From positions 372,001-436,000 of the forward strand of contig NZ_JAPSJL010000003.1 in assembly GCF_031178195.1 (NCBI RefSeq): DNA of 64,000 nucleotides. Reading direction: 5' to 3'. Of the stretch, positions 30,405 through 39,465 are shown one piece after another. The translations under genes were made by a program, and so were the position numbers. Below the pieces are notes generated by a model. It did no database searches, was not told where the DNA came from, and saw nothing but the letters and a program-made list of their open reading frames with translations. Position 1 is the first letter of the stretch. The number at the start of each line of letters is the position of its first letter. The stretch comes from Zhihengliuella sp. (GTDB lineage: Bacteria > Actinomycetota > Actinomycetes > Actinomycetales > Micrococcaceae).

Positions 30405-31433
30405 GTGCAGCACTGGACAGGCCTGGAGGCCGTGCCAGCCGGGTTCGGACCCGCCGTGGTGACCATCGGGAACTTCGACGGCGTCCACCGGGGCCACTGC
30501 GCCGTGCTCCGCCAGCTCGTCGGCGAGGCCGAGCGGCGCCAGGCGTCCGCCGTCGCCATCACGTTCGACCCGCACCCGCGCCGGGTGCACCAGCCGGACC
30601 AGGCTCCGCCGCTCATCATGGGCCTCGAGGACCGGACCGAGCTCGTCGCCGAGTGCGGCGTCGACGCGCTGCTGACCCTGCACTACACCCTCGACTTCGC
30701 CCAGGCCACCGCCCAGGAGTTCGTCCAGAGCGTCATCGTCGACGCCCTGGGCGCCTGCGCCGTCGTCATCGGGCACGACGTGCGGTTCGGCTGCGGCAAC
30801 CACGGCGACTTCCAGACCATGGTCGAGCTCGGCCGGCGGTACGGGTTCGACGTCGTGGGGATCGACGACGTCGGCAGCGGCCGCCGCTGGTCCTCCACCT
30901 GGATCCGCGAGTCCCTCGCCGCCGGCGATGTCGCCACGGCGGCCGAGGTGCTCGGCCGACCGCACCGGATGCGCGGCGAGGTGGTCCACGGCGCAGCCCG
31001 CGGCCGCGAGCTCGGCTTCCCGACCGCCAACCTGGCGCCCACGGCGGACGGCATCATCCCGGCCGACGGCGTCTACGCCGGATGGCTGGTCGACGAGGCC
31101 GGAACGCGCTGGCCGGCGGCCATCTCGGTCGGCTCCAATCCCACGTTCGAGGGCGTCGGGCGGCAGGTCGAGGCGCACGTGATCGACCGCCCGGACGAGC
31201 CCGTGGAGAGCTTCGACCTCTACGGGCAGCGGGTCGTCGTGGAATTCGTGGAGCGGCTCCGCCCGATGGTCGCCTACCGCGGGGTCGAGGCACTGATCGA
31301 GCAGATGGACGACGACGTCGTCCAGGCCCGCGCGGTCCTCCGGGCGGGCGGGGTGCGCGGCAACGCCTCCGGGCCCGGGACCGCGGGCGAGCGGCCGGCC
31401 GACGAGACGGCGTCGGCCTCCCGGGCCGAGTAG
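30405..31433 (+). CDS. ribF: Bifunctional riboflavin kinase / FMN adenylyltransferase
   Basis: The 342-residue enzyme makes FMN and then FAD. The N-terminal FAD synthetase domain has GNFDGVHRGH (about 22-31) and ITFDPHPRRV. The C-terminal flavokinase domain has GRELGFPTANL near 203 and SVGSNPTFEG near 243. GTG 30405 has AGAAGGAG 4 bases upstream. The last 30 residues are a non-conserved Ala/Gly/Arg tail. I saw no FMN riboswitch in the 117-base leader. Confidence 0.94.
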   Translation: MQHWTGLEAVPAGFGPAVVTIGNFDGVHRGHCAVLRQLVGEAERRQASAVAITFDPHPRRVHQPDQAPPLIMGLEDRTELVAECGVDALLTLHYTLDFAQATAQEFVQSVIVDALGACAVVIGHDVRFGCGNHGDFQTMVELGRRYGFDVVGIDDVGSGRRWSSTWIRESLAAGDVATAAEVLGRPHRMRGEVVHGAARGRELGFPTANLAPTADGIIPADGVYAGWLVDEAGTRWPAAISVGSNPTFEGVGRQVEAHVIDRPDEPVESFDLYGQRVVVEFVERLRPMVAYRGVEALIEQMDDDVVQARAVLRAGGVRGNASGPGTAGERPADETASASRAE

Positions 31434-31437
31434 GGTT

Positions 31438-32274
31438 GTGAGCGACCAGCCCGCCCCGGTGCCCAACCTGCCCCGGCGGGCGCCGCGCATCCGCGCCGAG
31501 ATCGGCGAGGCCTTCACCGAGGGCGCCGACCACTACGACGCCGTGCGGCCCGCCTACCCGGCGGCTGCCGTCGACTTCCTCCTCGGTGCCGGAGGCGGGG
31601 CTCCTGTGCGGGAGGCCCCCGGGACCACCGGGCCCACGGACCCCGGCGGCTCCGGAGCGGACGTTCTGGATGTCGGGGCCGGAACCGGCATCCTGACGGC
31701 CCAGCTCGTCGAGCGCGGGGCGCACGTCACGGCGCTGGACCCCTCCGCCGACATGCTCCGCGCGCTGGCTGCCAAACTGCCCGGCGTCCGCTGCGTCGAG
31801 GCACCGGCCGAGGCGACGGGGCTCGCGGAGGCGGCGTTCGACGTCGTCGTCTGCGCCCAGGCCTGGCACTGGGTGGACCCGGCGCGTGCGACGGCGGAGG
31901 CGGCCCGGTTGCTGCGCCCGGCCGGCGCCCTGGGCCTGGTCTGGAACCAGTTGGACGTCACCGTGCCATGGGTGCACCGGCTGGCACGGATCATGCACGC
32001 CGGCGACGTGCACCGCCCCGAATTCGAACCGGCGAAGGGACCGGGCTTCGGCCCCTGGCGGGCGCACCACGAGCACTGGCGGGAGCCCGTGACCCCGGAG
32101 TTCCTGCGCGAGCTCGCGAAGTCGCGCGCCTACTACCTGCGCGCCGCGGAGTCGACCCGGGCGAAAGTCATGGCGAATCTGGACTGGTACCTCTACGAGC
32201 ACCTCGGCCACGCCCCGGGGGAGCGGCTCGAACTGCCCTACTACACCCACGCCTGGCGCGCCGTCCGCGACTGA
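31438..32274 (+). CDS. Class I SAM-dependent methyltransferase
   Basis: The 278-residue protein has a Methyltransf_11-type domain. Motif I is [16 protein letters not shown] (about 78-93), motif II includes [11 protein letters not shown], and [13 protein letters not shown] marks motif III/IV. The sequence [10 protein letters not shown] near 30 is shared with UbiE/MenG-like and trans-aconitate-type methyltransferases. The acceptor is unknown. GTG 31438 is four bases after the ribF stop, so it is probably co-transcribed with ribF. A hairpin follows at 32295-32310. Confidence 0.82.
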   Translation: MSDQPAPVPNLPRRAPRIRAEIGEAFTEGADHYDAVRPAYPAAAVDFLLGAGGGAPVREAPGTTGPTDPGGSGADVLDVGAGTGILTAQLVERGAHVTALDPSADMLRALAAKLPGVRCVEAPAEATGLAEAAFDVVVCAQAWHWVDPARATAEAARLLRPAGALGLVWNQLDVTVPWVHRLARIMHAGDVHRPEFEPAKGPGFGPWRAHHEHWREPVTPEFLRELAKSRAYYLRAAESTRAKVMANLDWYLYEHLGHAPGERLELPYYTHAWRAVRD

Positions 32275-32294
32275 CGGACGCGCGCGGAGGCACG

Positions 32295-32310
32295 CCCGGC
32301 CCATGCCGGG
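32295..32310 (+). terminator. Short hairpin after the methyltransferase gene
   Basis: CCCGGC and GCCGGG form a perfect 6-bp stem around a CCAT loop, 20 bases after the stop. Confidence 0.4.
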
Positions 32311-32382
32311 AACGCGGCACAGTGGCGCGCTGGCCCGCGAGCACCGGGCGGACCGGCGCGCCGCGGGGAGGCGCCGGGCTGA

Positions 32383-32388
32383 TAGACT
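32383..32388 (+). promoter_or_regulatory. Candidate -10 for rpsO
   Basis: TAGACT lies about 90 bases before the rpsO GTG. The long leader could hold an autoregulatory S15-binding structure. Confidence 0.45.
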
Positions 32389-32477
32389 GGACGACGGTGC
32401 CCGCTGCAGTCCGCGGTGGAGGGCGCCGGCGTCCTGCGGGGCGTGCATCTGTTCGCGGTACAACTCTAGGAGTTACT

Positions 32478-32747
32478 GTGGCCCTTGACGCCGCTGTGAA
32501 GACCGAGATCATCAAGGAATACGCAACGCACGAGGGCGACACCGGTTCGCCCGAGGTGCAGGTTGCAGTGATGACCCGTCGCATCTCGGACCTGACCGAG
32601 CACCTGAAGTCGCACAAGCACGACCACCACACCCGCCGCGGCCTGATGGCCCTGGTCGGTCGTCGTCGTCGCATGCTCGACTACCTGAAGCGCGTCGACA
32701 TCGTGCGCTACCGCGCATTGATCGAGCGCCTCGGCCTGCGCAAGTAG
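32478..32747 (+). CDS. rpsO: 30S ribosomal protein S15
   Basis: The 89-residue primary 16S rRNA-binding protein matches the family length. It has [17 protein letters not shown] near 20-36 and [20 protein letters not shown] near 46-65, both S15 signatures. GTG 32478 follows TAGGAGTTACT, a good ribosome site. A hairpin terminator lies 14 bases after the stop and pnp follows, the usual rpsO-pnp order. Confidence 0.97.
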   Translation: MALDAAVKTEIIKEYATHEGDTGSPEVQVAVMTRRISDLTEHLKSHKHDHHTRRGLMALVGRRRRMLDYLKRVDIVRYRALIERLGLRK

Positions 32748-33060
32748 GCTCGTTGACTTCAGGCGGCGATCCGGTGGAGGTTTTCTCCCCGGGGTCGCCG
32801 CCTTTAGTCTGTGTACTGGGCGCGCCACGCGCCCGCACAACTGAAGAGCACGTCCAACACCAACGGAGCGCAGCCCATCATCGGCATTCGCGGTCCTCGG
32901 TAGTGGTCTACGGGGCGCCCCCGGTCGGTCTGACCGCCGGCAGGAGCGCCGTGGACCTCGATCGAAGACCGGGTGCATCCTCGCCTCCGCCCGGGCACAC
33001 CCGGGCCGAGCGAAGCGATGAGGCCGCCCTCCTCCGCACCACAGATACGGAGAAGACACT
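32748..33060 (+). promoter_or_regulatory. rpsO-pnp intergenic leader with hairpins
   Basis: This 313-base gap holds the rpsO terminator, a possible -10 (TAGTCT, 32805-32810) and a leader of up to about 240 bases. A perfect GCCCGGG/CCCGGGC hairpin with a CACA loop lies at 32989-33006, some 55 bases before the pnp start. In other bacteria the pnp leader is a site of autoregulation through RNase cleavage. That role here is inference. No gene is seen. Confidence 0.5.
32761..32806 (+). terminator. rpsO terminator
   Basis: AGGCGGCGA (32761-32769) pairs with TCGCCGCCT (32795-32803), followed by TT and then A. This is the closest to a classical intrinsic terminator in the window. TAGTCT at 32805-32810, a possible pnp -10, overlaps its end. 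Confidence 0.7.
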
Positions 33061-35292
33061 TTGTCTGACGTCCAATTCGCCGAAGCCGTGATCGACAACG
33101 GCCGCTTCGGCACCCGCACCATCCGCTTCGAGACCGGCCGCCTCGCCAAGCAGGCCGCCGGCTCCGCCCTCGTCCTCATCGACGAGGACACCTCCATGCT
33201 CTCGGCCACCACGGCCGGCAAGCACCCGCGCGAAGGCTTCGACTTCTTCCCGCTGACCGTGGACGTCGAGGAGCGCATGTACGCTGCCGGCCGCATCCCG
33301 GGCAGCTTCTTCCGCCGCGAGGGCCGCCCCTCGACGGAGGCCATCCTGGCCTGCCGCCTCATGGACCGCCCGCTGCGTCCGGCCTTCGTCAAGGGCCTGC
33401 GCAACGAGGTCCAGGTCGTCGTGACCGTCCTGTCCATCAACCCGGACGACCTGTACGACGTCGTGGCGATCAACGCCTCCTCGATGTCCACCCAGCTCTC
33501 CGGTCTGCCGTTCTCCGGCCCGATCGGCGGCGTCCGCGTCGCCCTGGTGGACGACGGCAACGGCGCCCAGTGGGTCGCCTTCCCGAAGCACTCGCAGCTG
33601 CAGGACGCCGTCTTCTCCATGGTGGTCGCCGGCCGCCAGACCGAGGACGACATCGCCATCATGATGGTCGAGGCCGAGGCGACCGACAACTCCTGGAACC
33701 TCATCAAGGAGCGCGGCGCCACCGCCCCGACCGAGGACGTCGTCGCCGAGGGCCTCGAGGCCGCGAAGCCGTTCATCAAGGTCCTCTGCGAGGCGCAGGC
33801 CGACCTCGCATCGCGTGCCGCCAAGCCGGCCGTCGAGTTCCCCGTCTTCCGCGACTACGAGGACGACGTCTTCGCTGCCGTCGAGGAGAAGGCCACCGCC
33901 CGCCTGACCGAGATCTTCTCGATCGCGGACAAGCAGGAGCGCGACAACGCCTCCGGCGAGTACCGCGATGAGGTCGTCGAGGCGCTGGCCGGCGAGGGCC
34001 AGCAGTTCGAGGGTCGCGCCGGCGAGGTCTCCAAGGCCTTCGGCGCGCTCACCAAGAAGGTCGTGCGTCAGCGCATCCTCACCGAGCAGGTCCGCATCGA
34101 CGGCCGTGGCCTGACCGACATCCGTCAGCTGACGGCCGAGGTCGAGGTTCTGCCGCGCGTGCACGGCTCGGCGATCTTCGAGCGCGGCGAGACCCAGATC
34201 ATGGGTGTCACCACGCTGAACATGCTCAAGATGGAGCAGCAGATCGACTCCCTGTCGCCGGTGACGCGCAAGCGCTACATGCACAACTACAACTTCCCGC
34301 CGTACTCCACCGGAGAGACCGGCCGCGTCGGCTCCCCGAAGCGCCGCGAGATCGGCCACGGCGCCCTGGCCGAGCGTGCCATCGTGCCGGTGCTGCCGTC
34401 GCGCGAGGAGTTCCCGTACGCCATCCGCCAGGTGTCCGAGGCCCTCGGCTCCAACGGCTCGACGTCGATGGGCTCCGTCTGCGCCTCCACGCTGTCGCTG
34501 CTCAACGCCGGCGTGCCCCTGCGCGCACCGGTCGCCGGCATCGCCATGGGCCTGGTCTCCGACCAGGTCGACGGCGAGACCCGCTACGCCGCGCTGACCG
34601 ACATCCTCGGCGCCGAGGACGCGTTCGGCGACATGGACTTCAAGGTCGCCGGCACCGCCGAGTTCGTCACCGCCATCCAGCTGGACACCAAGCTGGACGG
34701 CATCCCCGCCTCGGTCTTGGCCGCAGCGCTGAAGCAGGCCCGCGAGGCCCGCCTGCACATCCTCGATGTGCTCAACGCCGCGATCGACGCCCCGGACGAG
34801 ATGAGCGAGTTCGCACCGCGCATCATCTCCGTGAAGATCCCCGTGGACAAGATCGGCGAGGTCATCGGCCCGAAGGGCAAGATGATCAACCAGATCCAGG
34901 AGGACACCGGCGCCGACATCTCCATCGAGGACGACGGCACGGTTCTGATCGGCGCCACCGACGGCGAGTCCGCCGAGGCCGCCCGCTCCGCCATCAATGC
35001 CATCGCGAACCCGCAGGTTCCCGAGGTCGGCGAGCGCTACCTGGGCACGGTCGTCAAGCTGACGACCTTCGGCGCGTTCGTCTCGCTGATGCCGGGCAAG
35101 GACGGACTGCTGCACATCTCCGAGCTGCGCAAGCTCGCCGGGGGCAAGCGCGTCGACGACGTCGAGGACGTCCTCTCCGTGGGGCAGAAGCTCCAGGTCG
35201 AGCTCACCAAGGTCGACGATCGCGGCAAGCTCTCCCTGGCCCCGGTCGTCGCGGAGGACGCCTCCGAGACCGCCGAGCAGCCGGCAGAGTAG
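33061..35292 (+). CDS. pnp: Polyribonucleotide nucleotidyltransferase (PNPase)
   Basis: The 743-residue 3'-5' phosphorolytic exoribonuclease/polymerase has a first RNase PH domain (about 15-150) and an all-helical middle. A second RNase PH domain follows (about 350-570, with [18 protein letters not shown]). KH ([20 protein letters not shown], near 600) and S1 ([20 protein letters not shown], near 660) domains are C-terminal. The start is a TTG at 33061 with GGAG 8 bases upstream; no better ATG or GTG precedes the conserved [17 protein letters not shown] strand. Confidence 0.96.
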   Translation: MSDVQFAEAVIDNGRFGTRTIRFETGRLAKQAAGSALVLIDEDTSMLSATTAGKHPREGFDFFPLTVDVEERMYAAGRIPGSFFRREGRPSTEAILACRLMDRPLRPAFVKGLRNEVQVVVTVLSINPDDLYDVVAINASSMSTQLSGLPFSGPIGGVRVALVDDGNGAQWVAFPKHSQLQDAVFSMVVAGRQTEDDIAIMMVEAEATDNSWNLIKERGATAPTEDVVAEGLEAAKPFIKVLCEAQADLASRAAKPAVEFPVFRDYEDDVFAAVEEKATARLTEIFSIADKQERDNASGEYRDEVVEALAGEGQQFEGRAGEVSKAFGALTKKVVRQRILTEQVRIDGRGLTDIRQLTAEVEVLPRVHGSAIFERGETQIMGVTTLNMLKMEQQIDSLSPVTRKRYMHNYNFPPYSTGETGRVGSPKRREIGHGALAERAIVPVLPSREEFPYAIRQVSEALGSNGSTSMGSVCASTLSLLNAGVPLRAPVAGIAMGLVSDQVDGETRYAALTDILGAEDAFGDMDFKVAGTAEFVTAIQLDTKLDGIPASVLAAALKQAREARLHILDVLNAAIDAPDEMSEFAPRIISVKIPVDKIGEVIGPKGKMINQIQEDTGADISIEDDGTVLIGATDGESAEAARSAINAIANPQVPEVGERYLGTVVKLTTFGAFVSLMPGKDGLLHISELRKLAGGKRVDDVEDVLSVGQKLQVELTKVDDRGKLSLAPVVAEDASETAEQPAE

Positions 35293-35308
35293 GGACGCGA
35301 CCCACTCG

Positions 35309-36640
35309 ATGGCTCTGGTACCCCTCGACGGGTCCGCATCCAGCATCCTGCACGGGGAGGCCGGCGGCGCAGTAGTGCGCCGCTCGGTCCTCCCCGGCGG
35401 GGTCCGGGTCCTGACCGAAGCGATGCCCGGACAGCGTTCGGCGACCATCGGCTTCTGGGTCGGCGTCGGATCCCGCGACGAGGGCGACGGGATGCACGGA
35501 TCGACCCACTTCCTCGAGCACTTGCTGTTCAAGGGAACCTCTCGCCGCAGCGCCCTCGACATTGCCTCGGCATTCGACGAGGTCGGCGGCGAGTCCAACG
35601 CGGCCACGGCGAAGGAGCACACCTGCTACTACGCCCGAGTCCTCGACTCGGACCTGCCGCTGGCGATCGACGTGATCGCCGACATGGTCACCTCACCGGT
35701 CCTCGACCCGGAGGACCTGGAGCAGGAACGCGACGTCATCCTGGAGGAGATCGCCATGGACAATGACGATCCCGGCGACGTCGCCCACGAGAACTTCGTC
35801 TCCGCCGTGCTCGGCGAGCACCCGCTCGGACGGCCCATCGGAGGCACCCCCGAGGCGATCCAGGGGATCCAGCGCGACGCCGTGCTGGAGCACTACCGGC
35901 GCTACTACGCGCCGCAGGAGATCGTCATCACCGCGGCCGGGTCGCTGGACCACGACGACGTCTGCCGCCAGGTGCTCGAGGCCCTCGCCCGGGCCGGGTG
36001 GGAGCTCGAGCCGGGCGCGGAGCCCGTCAAGCGCCGCGCCAGCACCCCCGCAGTGATCGAGGGCCAGCACACCGTGGACGTCATCCGTCGTCCGGTGGAG
36101 CAGGCCAACATCATCATGGGCTGCCCCGGCATCATCGCGACCGACGAGCGTCGGCAGACGATGAGCGTGCTCAACACGATCCTCGGCGGCGGCATGTCCT
36201 CGCGGCTCTTCCAGGAGATCCGCGAGAACCGCGGCCTCGTGTACTCGACGTACTCGTTCTCCGCCGCCTACTCGGACGCCGGCTACTTCGGCATGTACGC
36301 CGGGTGCTCGCCGGCGAAGACGGGCCAGGTCATCCAGCTGCTGGCCGCCGAGCTGGAGCGCCTGGCCGCCGACGGCGTCACGGAGCAGGAGATCGCCAAG
36401 GCCGTCGGCCAGATCTCCGGTGGACTGGTCCTCGCCCTCGAGGACCCGGGGTCCCGCATGTCCCGGCTGGGCCGGGCCGAACTCGTCACGGGGCACTTCC
36501 AGGACATCGACACGACCCTGGAGAAGATCCGCGCGGTGACGGCCGGCGATGTGCAGGCGCTCGCCCGCGAGCTCGCCGGCCGCCGACGCACCGTCACGGT
36601 CGTGGGCCCCTTCGACACGGCGGCCGACTTCGGGCTCTGA
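35309..36640 (+). CDS. M16-family zinc metalloprotease (PepR-like)
   Basis: The 443-residue pitrilysin-type peptidase has the inverted zinc motif H67-F-L-E70-H71 (STHFLEHLLFKGT) and downstream Glu-rich EEIAMDNDDPGDVAHENF. The R/Y-containing substrate motif FQEIRENRGLVYSTYSF is near 300. It resembles mitochondrial processing peptidase and the mycobacterial PepR next to gpsI (pnp). It lies 16 bases after pnp, so co-transcription is likely. Cytoplasmic; no signal peptide. A near-perfect long hairpin follows. Confidence 0.92.
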   Translation: MALVPLDGSASSILHGEAGGAVVRRSVLPGGVRVLTEAMPGQRSATIGFWVGVGSRDEGDGMHGSTHFLEHLLFKGTSRRSALDIASAFDEVGGESNAATAKEHTCYYARVLDSDLPLAIDVIADMVTSPVLDPEDLEQERDVILEEIAMDNDDPGDVAHENFVSAVLGEHPLGRPIGGTPEAIQGIQRDAVLEHYRRYYAPQEIVITAAGSLDHDDVCRQVLEALARAGWELEPGAEPVKRRASTPAVIEGQHTVDVIRRPVEQANIIMGCPGIIATDERRQTMSVLNTILGGGMSSRLFQEIRENRGLVYSTYSFSAAYSDAGYFGMYAGCSPAKTGQVIQLLAAELERLAADGVTEQEIAKAVGQISGGLVLALEDPGSRMSRLGRAELVTGHFQDIDTTLEKIRAVTAGDVQALARELAGRRRTVTVVGPFDTAADFGL

Positions 36641-36702
36641 CCCGGCACCCGGCCGCCGGCGCCGCCCCAGCGGGCGCAGTGGCGGCGGGCCGTCGAGGCA
36701 CT

Positions 36703-36750
36703 GAAGACAGCGGGGACCGCCGGTTCGCACCGGCGGCCCCCGCTGTCTTC
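36703..36750. terminator. Long bidirectional hairpin between M16 peptidase and moaD
   Basis: A 13-bp stem (36703-36715 with 36738-36750), a single A-C mismatch, an 8-bp stem (36717-36724 with 36729-36736) and a TCGC loop form a 22-position hairpin. It lies between the convergent plus-strand peptidase gene and minus-strand moaD, so it can terminate both. Confidence 0.75.
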
Positions 36751-36796
36751 GCGTTCGGCCGCCGCAGGATCAATGCTTCGCGACGCCCGGCACCGG

Positions 36797-37126
36797 CTAT
36801 CCGCCGGCGAACGGCGGCAGGACGTCGACGACGTCGTCCTCGCCTAGTGGGTGCCCCCGGTCCCGCACACTCACCTCGTTGACCAGGAAGCTCGAGCGCG
36901 CGATCACCCGTGCCAGGGACGGCGTCCTGCGGAGCGGGGCCGCGCCGTGGCCGGGGCCCCCGGCGCCGACCGCGACCGGCTCCGGGCGGCGGTCTCCGGC
37001 GGGGTGGAGCTCCGCGACATGCTCCAGGAGCGCGCCGAGCGTCGGCTCGGGCAGGGAGGAGACGGGGAGGTCCTGCTGCTGGCGTCCCGCCGCGGCGGCC
37101 GCGGCCGCGAAGTAGCGGATTCTCAT
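36797..37126 (-). CDS. moaD: Molybdopterin synthase small subunit MoaD
   Basis: The 109-residue ubiquitin-like sulfur carrier ends in FAGG. The terminal Gly-Gly is thiocarboxylated and donates sulfur to form molybdopterin with MoaE. The first strand is MRIRYFAAAAAAAG, and VNEVSVRDRGHPLGEDDVVDVLPP is the C-terminal strand region. ATG 37126 has GAGGAAC as ribosome site. It is longer than usual (about 80-85) because of an Asp/Pro/Gly-rich middle. It lies 74 bases downstream of moaA. A much longer minus-strand frame covers it but is a shadow in its upstream part. Confidence 0.88.
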   Translation of the reverse strand: MRIRYFAAAAAAAGRQQQDLPVSSLPEPTLGALLEHVAELHPAGDRRPEPVAVGAGGPGHGAAPLRRTPSLARVIARSSFLVNEVSVRDRGHPLGEDDVVDVLPPFAGG

Positions 37127-37200
37127 GTTGGTTCCTCGGTGGTGAGTTGAGTCTGGTGGTGCTGGCGGTCTCCGGGGCGGCCCGGGCGGTGCGGGCCGGA

Positions 37201-38391
37201 TCAGCCGCCGATGGCGCTCATGCTCCGGTCCGGCTGGACGAAGTCGTCGTCGCCCAGGCCCGGGTGGCCCATGCCGTGCGCGCGCGGCTTGCCCCACATG
37301 GCCTCCCGCCAGCGGTCCGCGACGTCGTCGTCGGTCGCCCCGGAACGGAGCAGCTCGGAGAGGTCCGTCTCCTCGCGGGAGAAGAGGCACGCCATGACCT
37401 TGCCCTCGGCCGTGATGCGCGTGCGCCGGCAGTCGGAGCAGAACGGCTCCGTCACGGAGGCGATGATGCCGACCGTGCCGACGATCCGCCCGGGGTCGGA
37501 CACAGGAGCGACCTGGAAGCGCTCGGCCGGCGCGCCGTCGCGCTCCCGCGGGTCGGCGGAGAGCACGAAGCGCTCGGCGAGCCGCTCGCGGATCTCGGTG
37601 GAGGTGACCATGTTGTCCTTGCGCCAGCCGTGGTCCGCGTCCAGCGGCATCTGCTCGATGAACCGCAGTTCGAAACCGCGCTCGACGGCCCATGCGAGCA
37701 GGTCGGCGGCCTCGTGGTCGTTGACGCCGCGCATGAGCACCGTGTTGATCTTCAGGGGCGCGCCCAGGCCGGCCTCGACGGCGGCGTCGATCCCGTCCAG
37801 GGTCGCCTGCAGGTGGTTGCGGCGGGCCAGCTCCTGGAACGTGCCCGCGTGCAGGGTGTCCAGAGAGACGTTGATGCGGCTGAGCCCGGCCTCGGCGAGC
37901 GGCCGGGCCTTCTTGGCCAGCCCCACGGCGTTGGTCGTGAGCGAGATCGGCAGCTCGGGGTGATCGGCCCGTACGCCGGCGACGATGTCCACGAGGTCCA
38001 CGCGCACGAGGGGCTCGCCGCCGGTGAGCCGCAGCTCGCGGACACCGAGGTCGCGCACACCGATGGTGACGAGGCGGCGGACCTCCTCGCCCGTCAGCAG
38101 CCGGCTCTTGGGCAGCCAGGCCATGCCGTCGGCGGGCATGCAATAGGTGCAGCGCAGATTGCACTTGTCGATGAGGGAGATGCGCAGGTCGCTGGCCACG
38201 CGCCCGAACCGGTCCACGAGTGGACGCTCGACGGCGTCCTGCTGCTCGCCGGCCTGCGGGTCGCCGGCCGTCCGGCCGCTGCCCGCCGAGGCGCTGGGAG
38301 CCGGAAGCGGGGCGCGCGCGGGCCCGCCGGGAACGCGCTGGCCCTCCGACCCCGGCCGGGTCGTCTGGAGGTCGACGCGGGTGATGCTCAT
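37201..38391 (-). CDS. moaA: GTP 3',8-cyclase MoaA
   Basis: The 396-residue radical SAM enzyme begins molybdopterin synthesis with MoaC, converting GTP. The N-terminal [4Fe-4S] cluster motif is C77-x3-C81-x2-C84 (CNLRCTYC). The C-terminal cluster region holds CSDCRRTRI and KVMACLF. Catalytic arginines are expected in the RLTGGEPLVR and PGRIVGTVG regions. The chain ends in Gly-Gly, as MoaA does. ATG 38391 sits 6 bases after TACGCT on the same strand, so it is probably leaderless. The first 55 residues are non-conserved. It is divergent from modA. Confidence 0.95.
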   Translation of the reverse strand: MSITRVDLQTTRPGSEGQRVPGGPARAPLPAPSASAGSGRTAGDPQAGEQQDAVERPLVDRFGRVASDLRISLIDKCNLRCTYCMPADGMAWLPKSRLLTGEEVRRLVTIGVRDLGVRELRLTGGEPLVRVDLVDIVAGVRADHPELPISLTTNAVGLAKKARPLAEAGLSRINVSLDTLHAGTFQELARRNHLQATLDGIDAAVEAGLGAPLKINTVLMRGVNDHEAADLLAWAVERGFELRFIEQMPLDADHGWRKDNMVTSTEIRERLAERFVLSADPRERDGAPAERFQVAPVSDPGRIVGTVGIIASVTEPFCSDCRRTRITAEGKVMACLFSREETDLSELLRSGATDDDVADRWREAMWGKPRAHGMGHPGLGDDDFVQPDRSMSAIGG

Positions 38392-38397
38392 CCATCG

Positions 38398-38403
38398 AGC
38401 GTA
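38398..38403 (-). promoter_or_regulatory. Leaderless-type -10 for moaA-moaD
   Basis: Minus-strand TACGCT is 6 bases before the moaA ATG. It lies back to back with the modA -10, only 35 bases away. Confidence 0.55.
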
Positions 38404-38438
38404 GACCACTGCGGAGCCCAACTCCATGCCGCGACGAC

Positions 38439-38444
38439 TAGACT
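38439..38444 (+). promoter_or_regulatory. Leaderless-type -10 for modA
   Basis: TAGACT precedes the ATG at 38452 by 7 bases. It defines the modA start over the internal ATG at 38539. Confidence 0.5.
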
Positions 38445-38451
38445 CCAGACC

Positions 38452-39465
38452 ATGCCACAGCCAGCGCACGAGCCCGGGCCCTCCCGCCCCCGCCCGGTGC
38501 CGGAGGTCCACCGGAATGCGTGCACGGACGTGCGGCGGATGACGCTGTGTGAAGGCGCCCCGGCGGTAGGCGGCGGAGCCCCCGGGCGGCCCCGGGGACG
38601 CAGGCCGCGCGGCGCCAGGACCAGGCTCCTCCCGCTGCTCGCGCTGGCCGGACTGATGGTGCAGCTCGCCGGTTGCGCCGCCGGCCCGACGGATGGCTCG
38701 CCGGCCGGCGGAGAGCCCGAGGTCCTGTGGTTCGCACCGTCGTCGTTCGCCGATGTGGCCGGGCCGTTGGCCGCGGCCTACGAGGACGCCGCGCGTGCGG
38801 CCGGAGCCCCCGTGGAGGTGACCGTGAACCTCGGGTCCTCGGCGCAGCTCGTCCAGCAGGTCAACTCCGGGGCCGCACCGGACGTCCTGGTCACCGCCGA
38901 CGACCAGGCGCCCGGCGCGCTGCAGCGTCCCGAGGCCTACCGGCGGATCGGCACCGCCGCGGAGAACGGGCTCGTCCTCGTCGTCGGGCCGGACACGCCC
39001 CTCGCCGCGAGCGCCGGGGCAGAGGCGCCCGCGGCCCCGCCGACGACGGAGCTGCTCGACTGGCTCGCCGAGGCCCGGGTGGCCCTCTGCGCACCCGAGG
39101 TCCCGTGCGGGCGCGCAGCCCAGTCCTGGACGGATCGGCAGCCCGTGGAGATCGCCGCCGACGCCACGCAGGAGTCGAACGTCCGCGCCGTCCTGGCCAA
39201 GGTCGCCTCGGGGCAGGCCGACGCCGGCTTCGTCTACACGACCGACGCCGCCGCGGCCGGCGACGCGGTGGCCGCGCTGCCGCTCGACGCGCCGCCCAAC
39301 CGGTACCCCGTGCTGGTGCGCTCCGGCGAGGGGGAGGACGACGACGGCGGTTCCGGCGACCACGCCCGGGAGGCCTTCGCCCGATGGCTCCTCGACGAAC
39401 AGGCGCAGTCCATCCTGACCGACGCCGGCTTCGAGCCGGGCGGGCCCGGCGGGGTGGCCGGATGA
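38452..39465 (+). CDS. modA: Molybdate ABC transporter substrate-binding lipoprotein
   Basis: The protein is 337 residues if begun at ATG 38452. A hydrophobic signal (LLPLLALAGLMVQLAGC) ends in a lipobox with Cys75. The mature ModA fold shows VLWFAPSSFADVAGPLAAAY, NLGSSAQLVQQVNSGAAPDV and DAGFVYTTDA. The region before the signal helix (about 55 residues) is long and Arg/Gly-rich. Starting at ATG 38539 would shorten it, but the -10 spacing favours 38452. It binds molybdate or tungstate outside the membrane. The modB start overlaps its stop (ATGA). No modC ATPase gene is found beside it. Confidence 0.88.
   Translation: MPQPAHEPGPSRPRPVPEVHRNACTDVRRMTLCEGAPAVGGGAPGRPRGRRPRGARTRLLPLLALAGLMVQLAGCAAGPTDGSPAGGEPEVLWFAPSSFADVAGPLAAAYEDAARAAGAPVEVTVNLGSSAQLVQQVNSGAAPDVLVTADDQAPGALQRPEAYRRIGTAAENGLVLVVGPDTPLAASAGAEAPAAPPTTELLDWLAEARVALCAPEVPCGRAAQSWTDRQPVEIAADATQESNVRAVLAKVASGQADAGFVYTTDAAAAGDAVAALPLDAPPNRYPVLVRSGEGEDDDGGSGDHAREAFARWLLDEQAQSILTDAGFEPGGPGGVAG

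Noticed and set aside
36797..38395. Long minus-strand open frame continuous with moaD, overlapping moaA
   Set aside because: Only the last 110 codons match a known protein (MoaD, starting at 37126 with a ribosome site). The upstream part is Arg/Pro/Gly-rich and runs in another frame of the moaA coding strand, typical of high-GC shadow frames.
38404..38451. Molybdenum cofactor riboswitch upstream of moaA or modA
   Set aside because: The divergent start codons are only 60 bases apart and both look leaderless, so no riboswitch could fit.
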